Positions 43,823 to 51,978 of a DNA stretch of 64,000 nt are shown in pieces. This DNA comes from Bradyrhizobium quebecense. GTDB lineage: Bacteria; Pseudomonadota; Alphaproteobacteria; Rhizobiales; Xanthobacteraceae. The notes below the pieces were generated by a model, which was given only the letters and a program-made list of their open reading frames with translations, was not told the origin of the DNA and did not search any database. Each line of letters opens with the position of its first letter. Within the stretch, counting starts at the first letter, position 1. Location: positions 1,612,001-1,676,000 of the forward strand of contig NZ_CP088022.1 in NCBI RefSeq assembly GCF_013373795.3, written 5' to 3'. Both the position numbers and the translations under genes were made by a program.

Positions 43823-44986
43823 CTAGTTCGGCATCAGCAGTGCATCGACGCGGCGGCTGCTTCGTGCGCTGATGATGATCGCGCCGTTGCGGATCGCGAA
43901 TCTCGCGCCGACCAGTCGTGGCGCCTTCTCCGTCAGCGGCGACGGCAACGGAATCATTCCGCCGGTGACGGGATCGCCGACGTTGATCGGCGGCCCGCCG
44001 CCGGCGGCCGAAGGCGCCGCCTTGATGTATTCCCTGATCAGCTGAATCTCGTCTCGCGAGAGGTTGAGCGCAGTTTGCTCGCTGCCGGCATCAGAGGCCT
44101 TCTTGTCCGCCTCAAGCTTGTCCTGCGCCTCTTGTTGCGCGGCCTCGCGTTTGGCGGCTTCCTGCTCGATCCGTGTGAGACGATCTCTCAGCGGGACCAG
44201 CTCCCGCCGCAGCGCAGCGTTGTCCGACTTCAGCGAAGTGATCTGGCCGAGTGCAATCGCTGCGGCAACGCACGCAACGATCGAAATCAGGCTGAGGCAC
44301 GCAACCGCCAGCCCCGTCACTCCGACGCCGTTGACCGTGTTCCGATCCGGTCCTTCGCGCTTGGTGCGCCGCCGCCGCGCCTGGGCAAATCCAGGCAGGC
44401 TGGTGCCGAGGCGTTTCACAAGGTGCGAGAGCCGAGAGCCGCTTCGGTCCGTGTCGTGAATGGAGCCAAAGGCCGGTTCGGGGACGATTGCGGCGCGCGC
44501 GGGCAGGTCGGAGGCTGCTGTCGAGCGGCTTGCGCCCGAGGCCGCGCGATCGGCAAGGCCCTCTTGCATCACGAAAGGGATTTGCCGATCGATCGCGCCG
44601 GACCGTTCGATCACAGCATCGCCGATCGCATCGCGCGGGTCGGCAGCAACGGTCTCTAGGCGCTCCGCCTGCGGTTCGCCCGACTCCTGCTCGACCAACT
44701 CCTGCTCGCTGAGCTCCTGCGCGTTGAGTTCCTGCTCGACCCGGGACGCTTCAAGCTCGCGCCATAGCGCGAGGCCGGAGTCCGTGATCTGCAGCCCGGC
44801 CTCATTGATCGAAGCCCATCCGGATTGGAAGACGTCGGCGTCGCCTAGCTCTGACGATCGCTTCAGCTTCGTGGCTGCATCGCCGGCCGCGATCATGCGC
44901 TTGACTTCGCGGCTGACCTCTTCAAGCGGGATCCGTTGCTCGGGTCTTGCGGCCAGCACGCTCAAGATCGCCAGATTGAACCTCAT
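43823..44986 (-). CDS. Membrane protein with N-terminal helical domain and coiled coil
   Basis: A 387-residue protein. The N-terminus (MRFNLAILSVLAARPEQRIP, then EEVSREVKRMIAAG) resembles a small winged-helix-like domain. A Glu/Gln-rich and disordered middle follows, then one membrane segment (about 226-250; VTGLAVACLSLISIVACVAAA), a coiled coil (about 255-320; REAAQQEAQDKLEADKKA) and a C-terminal domain ending RFAIRNGAIIISARSSRRVD. The start has GAGAGG six bases upstream. It converges with the 41200 coiled-coil gene. I do not recognise the family. Confidence 0.65.
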   Translation of the reverse strand: MRFNLAILSVLAARPEQRIPLEEVSREVKRMIAAGDAATKLKRSSELGDADVFQSGWASINEAGLQITDSGLALWRELEASRVEQELNAQELSEQELVEQESGEPQAERLETVAADPRDAIGDAVIERSGAIDRQIPFVMQEGLADRAASGASRSTAASDLPARAAIVPEPAFGSIHDTDRSGSRLSHLVKRLGTSLPGFAQARRRRTKREGPDRNTVNGVGVTGLAVACLSLISIVACVAAAIALGQITSLKSDNAALRRELVPLRDRLTRIEQEAAKREAAQQEAQDKLEADKKASDAGSEQTALNLSRDEIQLIREYIKAAPSAAGGGPPINVGDPVTGGMIPLPSPLTEKAPRLVGARFAIRNGAIIISARSSRRVDALLMPN

Positions 44987-45148
44987 GTGGCGCCTCTCGA
45001 TGCCCCGGCAACCGGTCGTGCAGCAGCTGCGCTCCCATGCCGGCGATGTGCGAACCGCAGAGGAGGTCGAAGCGGATCAATCATGCCGGCGCGGAGGTCC
45101 GTCAGTTAGTGAGCCAGGCAAGTGTAGCGGCTCCCTCAGAGGCAAACA

Positions 45149-45166
45149 ATGCGCCTTCCGGCGCAT
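45149..45166 (-). terminator. Hairpin terminator of the 88-residue gene
   Basis: On the minus strand ATGCGCC, GGAA, GGCGCAT, followed by TGTTTG. It lies 19 bases past the stop at 45185. The seven-base stem with a stable GGAA tetraloop supports a terminator, although the U-tract is short. Confidence 0.55.
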
Positions 45167-45184
45167 GACATCCGCTGAAGCGCC

Positions 45185-45451
45185 TCAGAGAAACTCGCGA
45201 AGCCTGGAGAGCTCGATCACGTGCTCGGGCGACAGCACCTCCGGCACGAGGGGAGGCTGCGACGTGGTCCGGATCTCGTAGAGATGCCGGGTCTTCTCGG
45301 GCTTGCCCATGAAGTCCCGGATGCATTGGTCGAGCGTTCCGTTGACGATCATATAGGGCGCGCGATCCTCTCGCCTGGAATTGCCGAGAGAAGGCCATTT
45401 GTAAAGCGAGGCCGCGGCCTGGAAGTCCACCTGATGAGAGTGGTCGGTCAT
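45185..45451 (-). CDS. Small conserved-looking hypothetical protein
   Basis: An 88-residue cytoplasmic protein without signal peptide or membrane segment. Recognisable features are FQAAASLYKWPSLG, APYMIVNGTLDQCIRDFM and a C-terminal VLSPEHVIELSRLREFL helix. The start at 45451 is preferred because GAGATCAAGGA lies directly upstream and the sequence before it has no coding character. A terminator-like hairpin follows. It is divergent from dinB. Function unknown. Confidence 0.6.
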   Translation of the reverse strand: MTDHSHQVDFQAAASLYKWPSLGNSRREDRAPYMIVNGTLDQCIRDFMGKPEKTRHLYEIRTTSQPPLVPEVLSPEHVIELSRLREFL

Positions 45452-45805
45452 TCCTTGATCTCTACCCGAAAAAGCCTGTTCGTCAAACAACGCCGGCTCA
45501 TGAGCGAGCTGGCGCAGCGGGACCCGAGAGCCGCGCATAATCGCGCTCGTCCCCGGCAGAGAGTGCCCGCGGACCTCGAGCAATCTGCCAACCGTCTCGC
45601 GGTGATTCCTTCGACAGCGACCGGCAGCCGGGCCCGCTTCGACGCTTGGCACGACAGCGCGGCGCCCAGCGTTCGCCGGGAGACCGCCAGCGCCCGCGAC
45701 TATTACTGGTCGACCGGAATTGAGTTTGTTCTTGTTTTGTTCTAATGCCTGTTATAGCGTCCAGGGCCGAGCAGTCTTGGTCAGGTCAGGGATGAACGGG
45801 TTGAG
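45452..45805. other. Intergenic region with SOS control site
   Basis: 354 bases between divergent genes. Apart from the LexA box at 45728-45742 and the AT-rich segment around it (45700-45760), which is the probable dinB promoter, nothing recognisable was found. Confidence 0.5.
45728..45742 (+). promoter_or_regulatory. LexA (SOS) box upstream of dinB
   Basis: GTTCTTGTTTTGTTC is an exact match to the alphaproteobacterial LexA operator GTTC-N7-GTTC. It lies 63 bases before the dinB start. SOS induction of this polymerase is therefore likely. Confidence 0.85.
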
Positions 45806-47053
45806 ATGGCAGCCGCAGCCACCATCCTTCACGCGGACCTGGATGCGTTTTACGCGTCGGTCGAGCAGCTGCTCGAGCCGTCGCTGCAAGGCAAGCCGAT
45901 CGCCGTCGGAGGCGGGGTTGTGCTTGCCGCGTCCTATGAGGCCAAGGCCTTCGGGGTGTACGGCGGCATGTCGGGACAGGAAGCTCGCCGGCTCTGCCCG
46001 CAACTGATTTTCGTCGGCGGCCACTTCAGCGATTATCAACGGCTGGGTGACGCAGCCATCAGGGTGATCGGCGACTTCACGCCGCTCGTCGAGCGTATTT
46101 CGATCGACGAGGCGTTTGCCGATGTTGCCGGCTGCACGCATCTGTTCGGAACGCCCGCCGAAATAGCCGCGGCGATCCGGCGGCGCGTGCGCACAGAGCT
46201 CGGCCTTGCGATCTCGGTGGGCGTCGCGCGCACCAAGCATCTGGCGAAGATCGCCTCGCAGGTCGCAAAGCCCGATGGACTTGTCGTCGTCGATCCCGGC
46301 GCCGAGCTCGGATTCCTGCACGAACTGCCGGTTGAATTGATGTGGGGAGTAGGGCCGGTCACCAAGACACGGCTGGACGCGATCGGCGTCTCGACGATCG
46401 GTCAACTCGCCAGATTGTCGGAGCGGTCGCTGACGCGGCTGCTCGGTCCGGCGGCGGGCGAGAAACTCGCCGCGCTGGCCTGGAATCGCGATCCGCGACA
46501 ACTCACGCCGCATCGGCGCGCGCGATCGGCAGGAGCACAATCGGCGCTCGGCCGAAAGCCCGCGATCGAGCAGGTCATTCGGCCGACGCTGCTTCATCTC
46601 GCCGACCGCGTCGCCACGCGGCTTCGGGCAAAATCCCGACCCGGACGAACCGTGACGGTGCGCGTTCGCTTCGCCGACCTGAAATCGGTGACGCGCTCGA
46701 TGACGCTCGATGCGCCCGTGTGCACGACGGTGATCCTCGCCAGCCTCGCCGAGAAGCTGGTGCGCGCTACGCTTGCTGATCACCCGAGCGAGAAAACCAT
46801 CTCGCTGCTGGCGATCTCGGTGTCGCATCTGGAGGAGCATTGGGATCTCGCGCTCGAGCTCCCACTCGGGCTGGCCGATCAGGCGCTTCGTCCTGGAAGT
46901 CCGATCGGGATGGCGCGCTGGGCCGCTGATTGTGCCATCGACAAGGTCCGCGATCGCTTTGGCTGGGATGCGATCGGATATGGTTCGGCAGCGCTGGAGG
47001 TTGTTCGTTCGGTGCCCGACGACTTCCGCAAGCTGGCCGAAAAGGACCTCTAG
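45806..47053 (+). CDS. dinB: DNA polymerase IV (Y family)
   Basis: A 415-residue translesion DNA polymerase. Catalytic residues are present: D11 in ILHADLDAFYASVE, and D101 with E102 in ISIDEAFADV. The palm and fingers regions contain VVLAASYEAKAFGV and AISVGVARTKHLAKIASQVAKP. The helix-hairpin-helix thumb (LMWGVGPVTKTRLDAIGV) and the little-finger domain follow. The C-terminus is not a canonical clamp-binding peptide. The stop TAG is formed by an insertion sequence joining at this point; without it the frame would end TAA at the same codon, so the protein is unaltered. Induction by the LexA box upstream is inferred. Confidence 0.94.
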   Translation: MAAAATILHADLDAFYASVEQLLEPSLQGKPIAVGGGVVLAASYEAKAFGVYGGMSGQEARRLCPQLIFVGGHFSDYQRLGDAAIRVIGDFTPLVERISIDEAFADVAGCTHLFGTPAEIAAAIRRRVRTELGLAISVGVARTKHLAKIASQVAKPDGLVVVDPGAELGFLHELPVELMWGVGPVTKTRLDAIGVSTIGQLARLSERSLTRLLGPAAGEKLAALAWNRDPRQLTPHRRARSAGAQSALGRKPAIEQVIRPTLLHLADRVATRLRAKSRPGRTVTVRVRFADLKSVTRSMTLDAPVCTTVILASLAEKLVRATLADHPSEKTISLLAISVSHLEEHWDLALELPLGLADQALRPGSPIGMARWAADCAIDKVRDRFGWDAIGYGSAALEVVRSVPDDFRKLAEKDL

Positions 47054-47900
47054 GTGGTGTGGACTCTAAGGATTCCCTTTTAGGCGCAAATCAGATTCAA
47101 GACTGCTTTTGGGGAGGCAGTCTTGGGTGTGATGGACCGTTTGGTATTGAGCGACGCGGCTTGGGAGCGGATGGCGCCGCTGATCATAGGTCGCCCCGAC
47201 CAGAAGGGCTCCACTGGGCGCGACAATCGGATGTTCGTGGAAGGTGTACTTTGGATTGTTCGCACGGGCTCTCCCTGGCGTGATCTCCCGGAGGCGTTCG
47301 GGGATTGGAACAGCGTGTTCCGGCGCTTCAGTCGATGGAGCATCAAGGGCGTCTGGTGGCGGATCTTCGAGGCGATGTCCGATGATCCGGACTTCGAATA
47401 TTTGATCGTCGATTCCACCATCGTCCGGGCGCATCAGCACGCCGCCGGGGCCAAAAAAGGGGGTCTGAAGATCAGGCGATCGGCCGCTCGCGCGGGGGGC
47501 TGAGCACCAAGATACACATGGCCGTTCGTGGCTTGGGATGTCCCGTACGGTTCGCGCTGACCGCAGGCCAGCAGGGCGATGCACCGCAAGCTGCCGCATT
47601 GATCGAGGGACTACCTGCCGAGGTCGTCATGGCCGATACGGCCTATGACGCCGATCATTTGCGCCAAGCCATCGCCGCCAAGGGCGCGCTCGCCGTCATC
47701 CCCAACAACCCGTCACGCACACTCAAATACCCGCTGGACAAGCACCTCTATGCCCAGCGTCACCTCGTCGAATGCTGCTTCTCAAAGCTCAAGCAGTTCC
47801 GACGCGTCGCAACCCGCTTCGAAAAGACCGCCCGAAATTACCTAGCCGTCGTCACTCTCGCAGCCATCGTCCTTTGGATGCGGTAAGTGTCCACACCACC
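47053..47900 (+). mobile_element. IS5 family, IS427-group insertion sequence
   Basis: An 848-bp element with terminal inverted repeats GGTGGTGTGGAC (47053-47064) and GTCCACACCACC (47889-47900), flanked by a TA duplication (47051-47052 and 47901-47902). It encodes one frameshifted DDE transposase. Size, TA-type target and the two-frame transposase match the IS427 group. It is inserted in the dinB stop codon, at the edge of a composite palindromic repeat. All parts look intact. Confidence 0.92.
47123..47886 (+). CDS. IS5-family transposase made by programmed -1 frameshift
   Basis: Two overlapping frames. The first (47123-47503) encodes the N-terminal half (SDAAWERMAPLIIG, VEGVLWIVRTGSPWRDLP, IVDSTIVRAHQHAAG). 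The second continues one base back and ends at 47886. The shift site is the run of six A followed by G at 47453-47459, after which the -1 frame reads SEDQAIGRSRGGLSTKIH. Catalytic DDE residues are D in IVDST, D in VMADTAYD and E in RHLVECCFSKLKQFRR. A TTG at 47123 behind GGGGAGG, or the ATG at 47132, can start it. The frame break is the usual expression control in this group, so it is not called a pseudogene. Confidence 0.9.
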
Positions 47901-48004
47901 TAAAGCGCGATGAGATTGGGTTGAATCGTCATCGCGCTTTAGCTTCTTATTTGCGCATGATCTTTTCGGAAAACCGCTTCGCACTTTTCCGGATCATGCT
48001 CTAG
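47901..48004 (+). repeat. Composite palindromic intergenic repeat, left copy
   Basis: Two palindromic modules: TAAAGCGCGATGA (47901-47913) pairing with TCATCGCGCTTTA (47929-47941) around the loop GATTGGGTTGAATCG, then GCATGATC (47955-47962) pairing with GATCATGC (47992-47999). The first hairpin would also work as the dinB terminator. I recall this composite as widely repeated between genes in Bradyrhizobium chromosomes. An inverted copy lies at 48326-48455. Confidence 0.85.
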
Positions 48005-48118
48005 CGCTTCGCCGATTCACCGGCTTGTCGTTGCATTAAGAAAACGCAATCCGGAATCGCGGGCTTGTGAGTGGTGGCGTGGCGCGCCCGGTCTATCCTG
48101 AACACGCGGAGGATAGCC

Positions 48119-48328
48119 ATGAAATTCAGCTCCGAACTGATCCAGACGATGCGCGACGCGCTGGAGACGGTGATGGCAAGCGTGCCGGCCGATCAATCCG
48201 TGTTCGGTCTCAAGGCAGCCGTTGCCGAATGCATCTTGCGCGCGGCGGCACACGGGCAGACATCGTTCGACGGGTTCGTAGCGTCGGCATCCGATCAGCT
48301 GCAATCGATCATCTCGATGCTGACGTAA
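48119..48328 (+). CDS. Small helical hypothetical protein between inverted repeats
   Basis: A 69-residue protein, MKFSSELIQTMRDALETVMA to SDQLQSIISMLT, probably all helical, with one Cys and no signal or membrane segment. The start is fixed by GGAGGA six bases upstream of the ATG at 48119. The TAA stop is the first triplet of the right-hand composite repeat, so the repeat abuts the gene. Function unknown; similar small proteins are common in this genus as far as I recall. Confidence 0.7.
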   Translation: MKFSSELIQTMRDALETVMASVPADQSVFGLKAAVAECILRAAAHGQTSFDGFVASASDQLQSIISMLT

Positions 48329-48455
48329 AGCATGATCCGGAAAGGTGCGAAACGATTTTCCCTCGCGACAAACGCAAGGCGTTTGCGCGGAGATCATGCT
48401 TAAACAATGAACTAAAACGCGATGACGATTTCAACCCAATCTCATCGCGCCTTAG
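48326..48455 (-). repeat. Composite palindromic intergenic repeat, inverted right copy
   Basis: The reverse complement of the 47901-48004 repeat: it contains GCGATGACGATTTCAACCC and TCTCATCGCGCCTTAG, then the GCATGATCCGGAAAGGTGCG module. It is about 26 bases longer through an internal insertion (region 48365-48400) carrying its own small palindrome (ACGCAAGGCGTTTGCG area). With the left copy it encloses the 69-residue gene. Confidence 0.8.
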
Positions 48456-48511
48456 CAGGCCAGATTGCGCCCAAGCGCCATTGACGGCTCCGGCGCAGCT
48501 TCGTGGGACGC

Positions 48512-49273
48512 CTACGATGAGCCCATGCCTTCTTTGGCGATCCTGGTCAGGGCTTCGTATCCGGATGGCGTCAGGTGCAGGAGGTCGCTCTTGTAGTTTG
48601 CGCACGGCGTCGTTCGTCCGCACGCGATGTTGGAGGCATCGATCGTCCTGATGCCGAGTTCCCGGCTTCTTCTGCTGAGCTCGGCATTGACAGATCCGAT
48701 ATTCTCGGCTGCGCCCTTCATCTGGTCGCCTCGCGGAAGAATCTGGATGGAGAAAATCTTGCCGTTCGGCCAAAGCGACCTGATCTCCTCAAACAGCTTT
48801 TGGTAGGATTCCATCACTCCGCACGGCTTATCGAGATAGATGTTGTTGGTCCCGACCAGCACGATGATGGACTTCGGCCTGATTTTTCGCAGCTGCTCGC
48901 GTTCGTGTTCGATGAACCAGAGCGTGTTCTGAATCCTGTCGCGTCCGACGCCGAGGTTGGCCACCGGCCCGGCGCCCAGCGAGGCTGATAGTTCCCTCGG
49001 CCACGCCTCAACCAGCGAGTCGCCAAGCAAGACCGTCGAGACATCGCCGGACAGGCCCGACACATTTCTCTCATATTTGCGCAGGGCATCGGCATTGTCC
49101 GGCATGGCGGCTGTTACGGCGAATTGCGCATCGGTTTTATCGCATGCAGCTCTCGAACTTTGCGCGCGTCCCGCCGATGGTAGACAGAGCGCCGCGACAA
49201 TTGATAACGTCGCCGCGACATAGACGATTGACGCGGTGTTGCGGAGTTCTCCATCGTGCGTTTTCGATGTCAT
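48512..49273 (-). CDS. Periplasmic SGNH/GDSL-family hydrolase
   Basis: A 253-residue exported esterase-like protein. Signal peptide (IVYVAATLSIVAALCLPSAG, cleaved near RAQSS), then the SGNH blocks: Ser86 in TVLLGDSLVEAW (block I), NLGVGRDRIQN (block II), IIVLVGTNNIYLD (block III) and DLLHLTPSGYEAL with catalytic Asp and His (block V). Members deacylate lipids or sugars. The start at 49273 begins the signal peptide; a longer in-frame extension to 49531 runs antisense through the neighbouring gene and is not real. The divergent gene 31 bases away encodes another SGNH-like protein, at the edge of a polysaccharide locus. Confidence 0.85.
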   Translation of the reverse strand: MTSKTHDGELRNTASIVYVAATLSIVAALCLPSAGRAQSSRAACDKTDAQFAVTAAMPDNADALRKYERNVSGLSGDVSTVLLGDSLVEAWPRELSASLGAGPVANLGVGRDRIQNTLWFIEHEREQLRKIRPKSIIVLVGTNNIYLDKPCGVMESYQKLFEEIRSLWPNGKIFSIQILPRGDQMKGAAENIGSVNAELSRRSRELGIRTIDASNIACGRTTPCANYKSDLLHLTPSGYEALTRIAKEGMGSS

Positions 49274-49304
49274 TGCGCGGTTCCATCTGAGGGCAGTCAA
49301 TCTG

Positions 49305-50369
49305 ATGTCGCTGAGCATTTCGATCCTGGGACAGTCAAACAGCATCCTGAAGGCAGGCTTTTTCCAGAAATTTCTGGACGCCGATGACACAATTGAAGTG
49401 ACATCGGCAGGAAGGATCGGTGCATCTCCGTCCTTGCTCGGTCCGTACTTCGCCCAGGGTGATTTCTTCAAAGGCTCGGAGTTTTGCATTGTCGACACGT
49501 GCGTGATCGATTTTTCGCTGCTTTCCGCCAATGCGATCGATTACTACGATGTTGTGAGGTGGGTCGAGTGGATTGGGCATTCCGCCAAACGCGCCAATTG
49601 CGAGCCGGTTTTTGTTTGCATACCGGTGAGCGACATCAACGCATCAAGAACGATCATCTCCGCCTGTATTTCCGTCTGCCAGAAGCAGGACTGGTACTAT
49701 CTTGATGTAAGGGACGTCATTGCCGCGGTCGTCAAGTCCAAGAACGTAGACGCGAAGGAACTCTACGCAGACGGCAGTCATCCGGCCGAGTTCTTGTCGG
49801 GCGTGATAGCGACGCACCTTGGCAATTTCTTGACTAAGATAAGGACAGCCAAGACTGCAAAGTGCAAACGCACGTTTGCATTCACGGCTTACGATCGCGT
49901 GCCGCTCAAAGATCAAATTGCGGGCACACCGGTGGAGTATTCGTCGAGGCTGATCACGTTTTCGGGTGTCCGGCTGGAACGCGGCGAGACGTACCCGATC
50001 CACATCGGGTCGGATTCATCCATCCGCGGCCTCATGGTGAACTCGGCAGCCTGCAAGAGCGTGCTGTCGATCGAGGGAGACAGAACCTTCCACAAGAACC
50101 TGCGTCTCAAGCCCTATCACCCGACAAATTTCGAGGCCCGGCTCATTCCGATCTGCAGGCCAATTCGAGACCATCAGGGAATGGTCAGGCTATCGCTGAC
50201 GAACCAGGATGTCTCCATGAGCGATGTGACGCTGCACAGCTCGAAGGAGGGGAATGACGAGGGCTTCATCGAAGTTGCCGATCTCGTCGTCGAGCGAGGA
50301 TACGACTTGGTGACCTACACCACCACGCGACCTGTCGATCCGGCCTCCATCAGATGGATGCCCGATTAA
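49305..50369 (+). CDS. SGNH-like protein with C-terminal beta domain
   Basis: A 354-residue protein. The N-terminal domain (about 1-190) has SGNH-type blocks: SISILGQSNSIL with the candidate nucleophile Ser11, an FCIVDTCVIDFSLL strand, PVFVCIPVSDINAS, and D156 with H159 in YADGSHPAEFL. The C-terminal domain (about 195-354) looks beta-sandwich-like (ITFSGVRLERGETYPIHIG, MVRLSLTNQDVSMSDVTL). No signal peptide or membrane segment is seen, so it may act in the cytoplasm. GAGGG lies upstream of the ATG at 49305. A role in acylating or trimming surface sugars is inferred from context. Confidence 0.7.
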   Translation: MSLSISILGQSNSILKAGFFQKFLDADDTIEVTSAGRIGASPSLLGPYFAQGDFFKGSEFCIVDTCVIDFSLLSANAIDYYDVVRWVEWIGHSAKRANCEPVFVCIPVSDINASRTIISACISVCQKQDWYYLDVRDVIAAVVKSKNVDAKELYADGSHPAEFLSGVIATHLGNFLTKIRTAKTAKCKRTFAFTAYDRVPLKDQIAGTPVEYSSRLITFSGVRLERGETYPIHIGSDSSIRGLMVNSAACKSVLSIEGDRTFHKNLRLKPYHPTNFEARLIPICRPIRDHQGMVRLSLTNQDVSMSDVTLHSSKEGNDEGFIEVADLVVERGYDLVTYTTTRPVDPASIRWMPD

Positions 50370-50647
50370 TGGATTCGTGTGATCCAATGGGGCGCCCGGC
50401 TGATTGAAACTGGCCACGGGCGTGTGCACTCTCCAAAATCGCGCACGCTGGGCAGCCCTGTATGATCGGGACCGGATTTGTCCAGCATGGCGCGTCCCTG
50501 CAGACTGCGATACCGATTCCCGTCTTCTGCAGCGGCGTCGTAATGCTTTGAATTTACTTGTCTATCTGCGATCCGGCGGTCCAGCCAGGCAAGCGGATTT
50601 CTGGAACTCGGATCACGCGCGGCGGAGCCGCGCGAAACCGATCCGGT

Positions 50648-51973
50648 CTAGGCAGCCTCAGGGCGTATGAATGACGGCCTGCCGAAGAAGAGGGTGTCTT
50701 GCTCCTGGCGCAGCGCATCGCACATTCGGCCCGCCGGAATCTCGACGTCGTCGTATCCGAGCACCTGGTCCCGCGCAACGTTCCGCCGGAGACGACAACC
50801 TTCGGCGAGACCAATCGGAAGAAGGCGCTCGGCGTGAGCGACCTGCGCGTTCTCGCACAAGCCGTAGGTCATGTAGTGGCCAAGCCCGTCGATGATCTCG
50901 CCAGCCCTGAGATCCCTCTTGGCGGCTGCAACCACGTCGACATGCGGCGCGCCGAGTGGAGTGATGGCTGCATCCCGGAAGATCGCCGCGCGAGCAACCG
51001 TGAACGGGACTTCAAAGTGACAAAGATGATAGGGCCAGTAGAAGCAGTAGAGCGGGCCTGCTCCCATCTTGTAGAGCGACAGGTAGTGCTTCTCGACCGT
51101 ATCGTTCGTCGTCCCAAGTACGAATATGCCTGGGTTTGGCATGGCTCCCACACAGTAATCCACGATGCCGGGACCCTCGATAAGCTCATCGAGCGGGTAC
51201 CAATTGACCGCTTCCTGGATCGGGGTGCCGGCCTCGACGACCGGACCGTGCATTCCGCGCCTCGCGACCCGCATGCCTGTTGCATTGGCAACGATCGCGT
51301 TCTCGAAAGATATCTTGGTGCCGTCTGCGAAGGACGTGACCATCGGGGCCTTCATCCCCCAACGTTTGGCAAACCCCTCCTGGGTCGTCGGATTGCGGTA
51401 TGGGTCGTGTAGACCTTTGATGTTCCCGCACAGCACGGGTCTAATACCTAATCCCTTCACCCACCGGTACAGATTCATGATGACGCCTGGCTGGTCACCT
51501 TCCGTGTTCGTGATGACGACCCCGGCGCGGTCGGCATAGGTCTTCAGAATCGGGCCGAGAGTGCCGTCGAGTTCGGCGTTCATCATGACGACGTGCTTGG
51601 TTCGGGCGATCGCCTGCATCACCACACCAGCCGCGAATTCGATCGTGCCGGTAACCTCGAGAATCACGTCGATCCTATCAGCGTTGCAAAGAAGCATCGG
51701 ATCGTCGGTGATCGCGCGCCGGCCCCGGGCGATGCAGTCGTCCAGTTCGTCCACGCGGCGCACTTGTGTGACGTTGCTCTCGCCGGATTCGGCGTACGCC
51801 TTGCGGGCTTCCTCGAGGTGACGGTTGCAAATCGCAGCGAGTTCGATGCCCTTGGTGTACTGCAGCATCTGACGCGCGATGCCTTTGGCCATGAACCCGG
51901 CGCCCACCATTCCGACCCTGATCGGGGTGCCGGCCCGTTGCAGCCGCTCGAGCTCGCGGTCGACGATGAACAT
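50648..51973 (-). CDS. NAD(P)-dependent oxidoreductase, homoserine dehydrogenase-like with SAF domain
   Basis: A 441-residue enzyme. The Rossmann fold opens with IRVGMVGAGFMAKGIARQML, and the middle resembles the homoserine dehydrogenase superfamily (IDVILEVTGTIEFAAGVV, VVMMNAELDGTLGPILK). The C-terminal part (about 370-441; AKRDLRAGEIIDGLG, VARDQVLGYDDVEIPAGR) matches an SAF-type fold. It should oxidise or reduce an acidic or branched sugar derivative; the substrate is not known. It follows the 3,5-epimerase by five bases, as the last gene of the heptose operon. Start at the ATG at 51973. Confidence 0.8.
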   Translation of the reverse strand: MFIVDRELERLQRAGTPIRVGMVGAGFMAKGIARQMLQYTKGIELAAICNRHLEEARKAYAESGESNVTQVRRVDELDDCIARGRRAITDDPMLLCNADRIDVILEVTGTIEFAAGVVMQAIARTKHVVMMNAELDGTLGPILKTYADRAGVVITNTEGDQPGVIMNLYRWVKGLGIRPVLCGNIKGLHDPYRNPTTQEGFAKRWGMKAPMVTSFADGTKISFENAIVANATGMRVARRGMHGPVVEAGTPIQEAVNWYPLDELIEGPGIVDYCVGAMPNPGIFVLGTTNDTVEKHYLSLYKMGAGPLYCFYWPYHLCHFEVPFTVARAAIFRDAAITPLGAPHVDVVAAAKRDLRAGEIIDGLGHYMTYGLCENAQVAHAERLLPIGLAEGCRLRRNVARDQVLGYDDVEIPAGRMCDALRQEQDTLFFGRPSFIRPEAA

Positions 51974-51978
51974 GCGAT

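Noticed and set aside
47123..47886. Transposase as a frameshifted pseudogene
   Set aside because: The frame change occurs at an A6G run used for programmed frameshifting in IS427-group elements, and all catalytic residues and terminal repeats are present.
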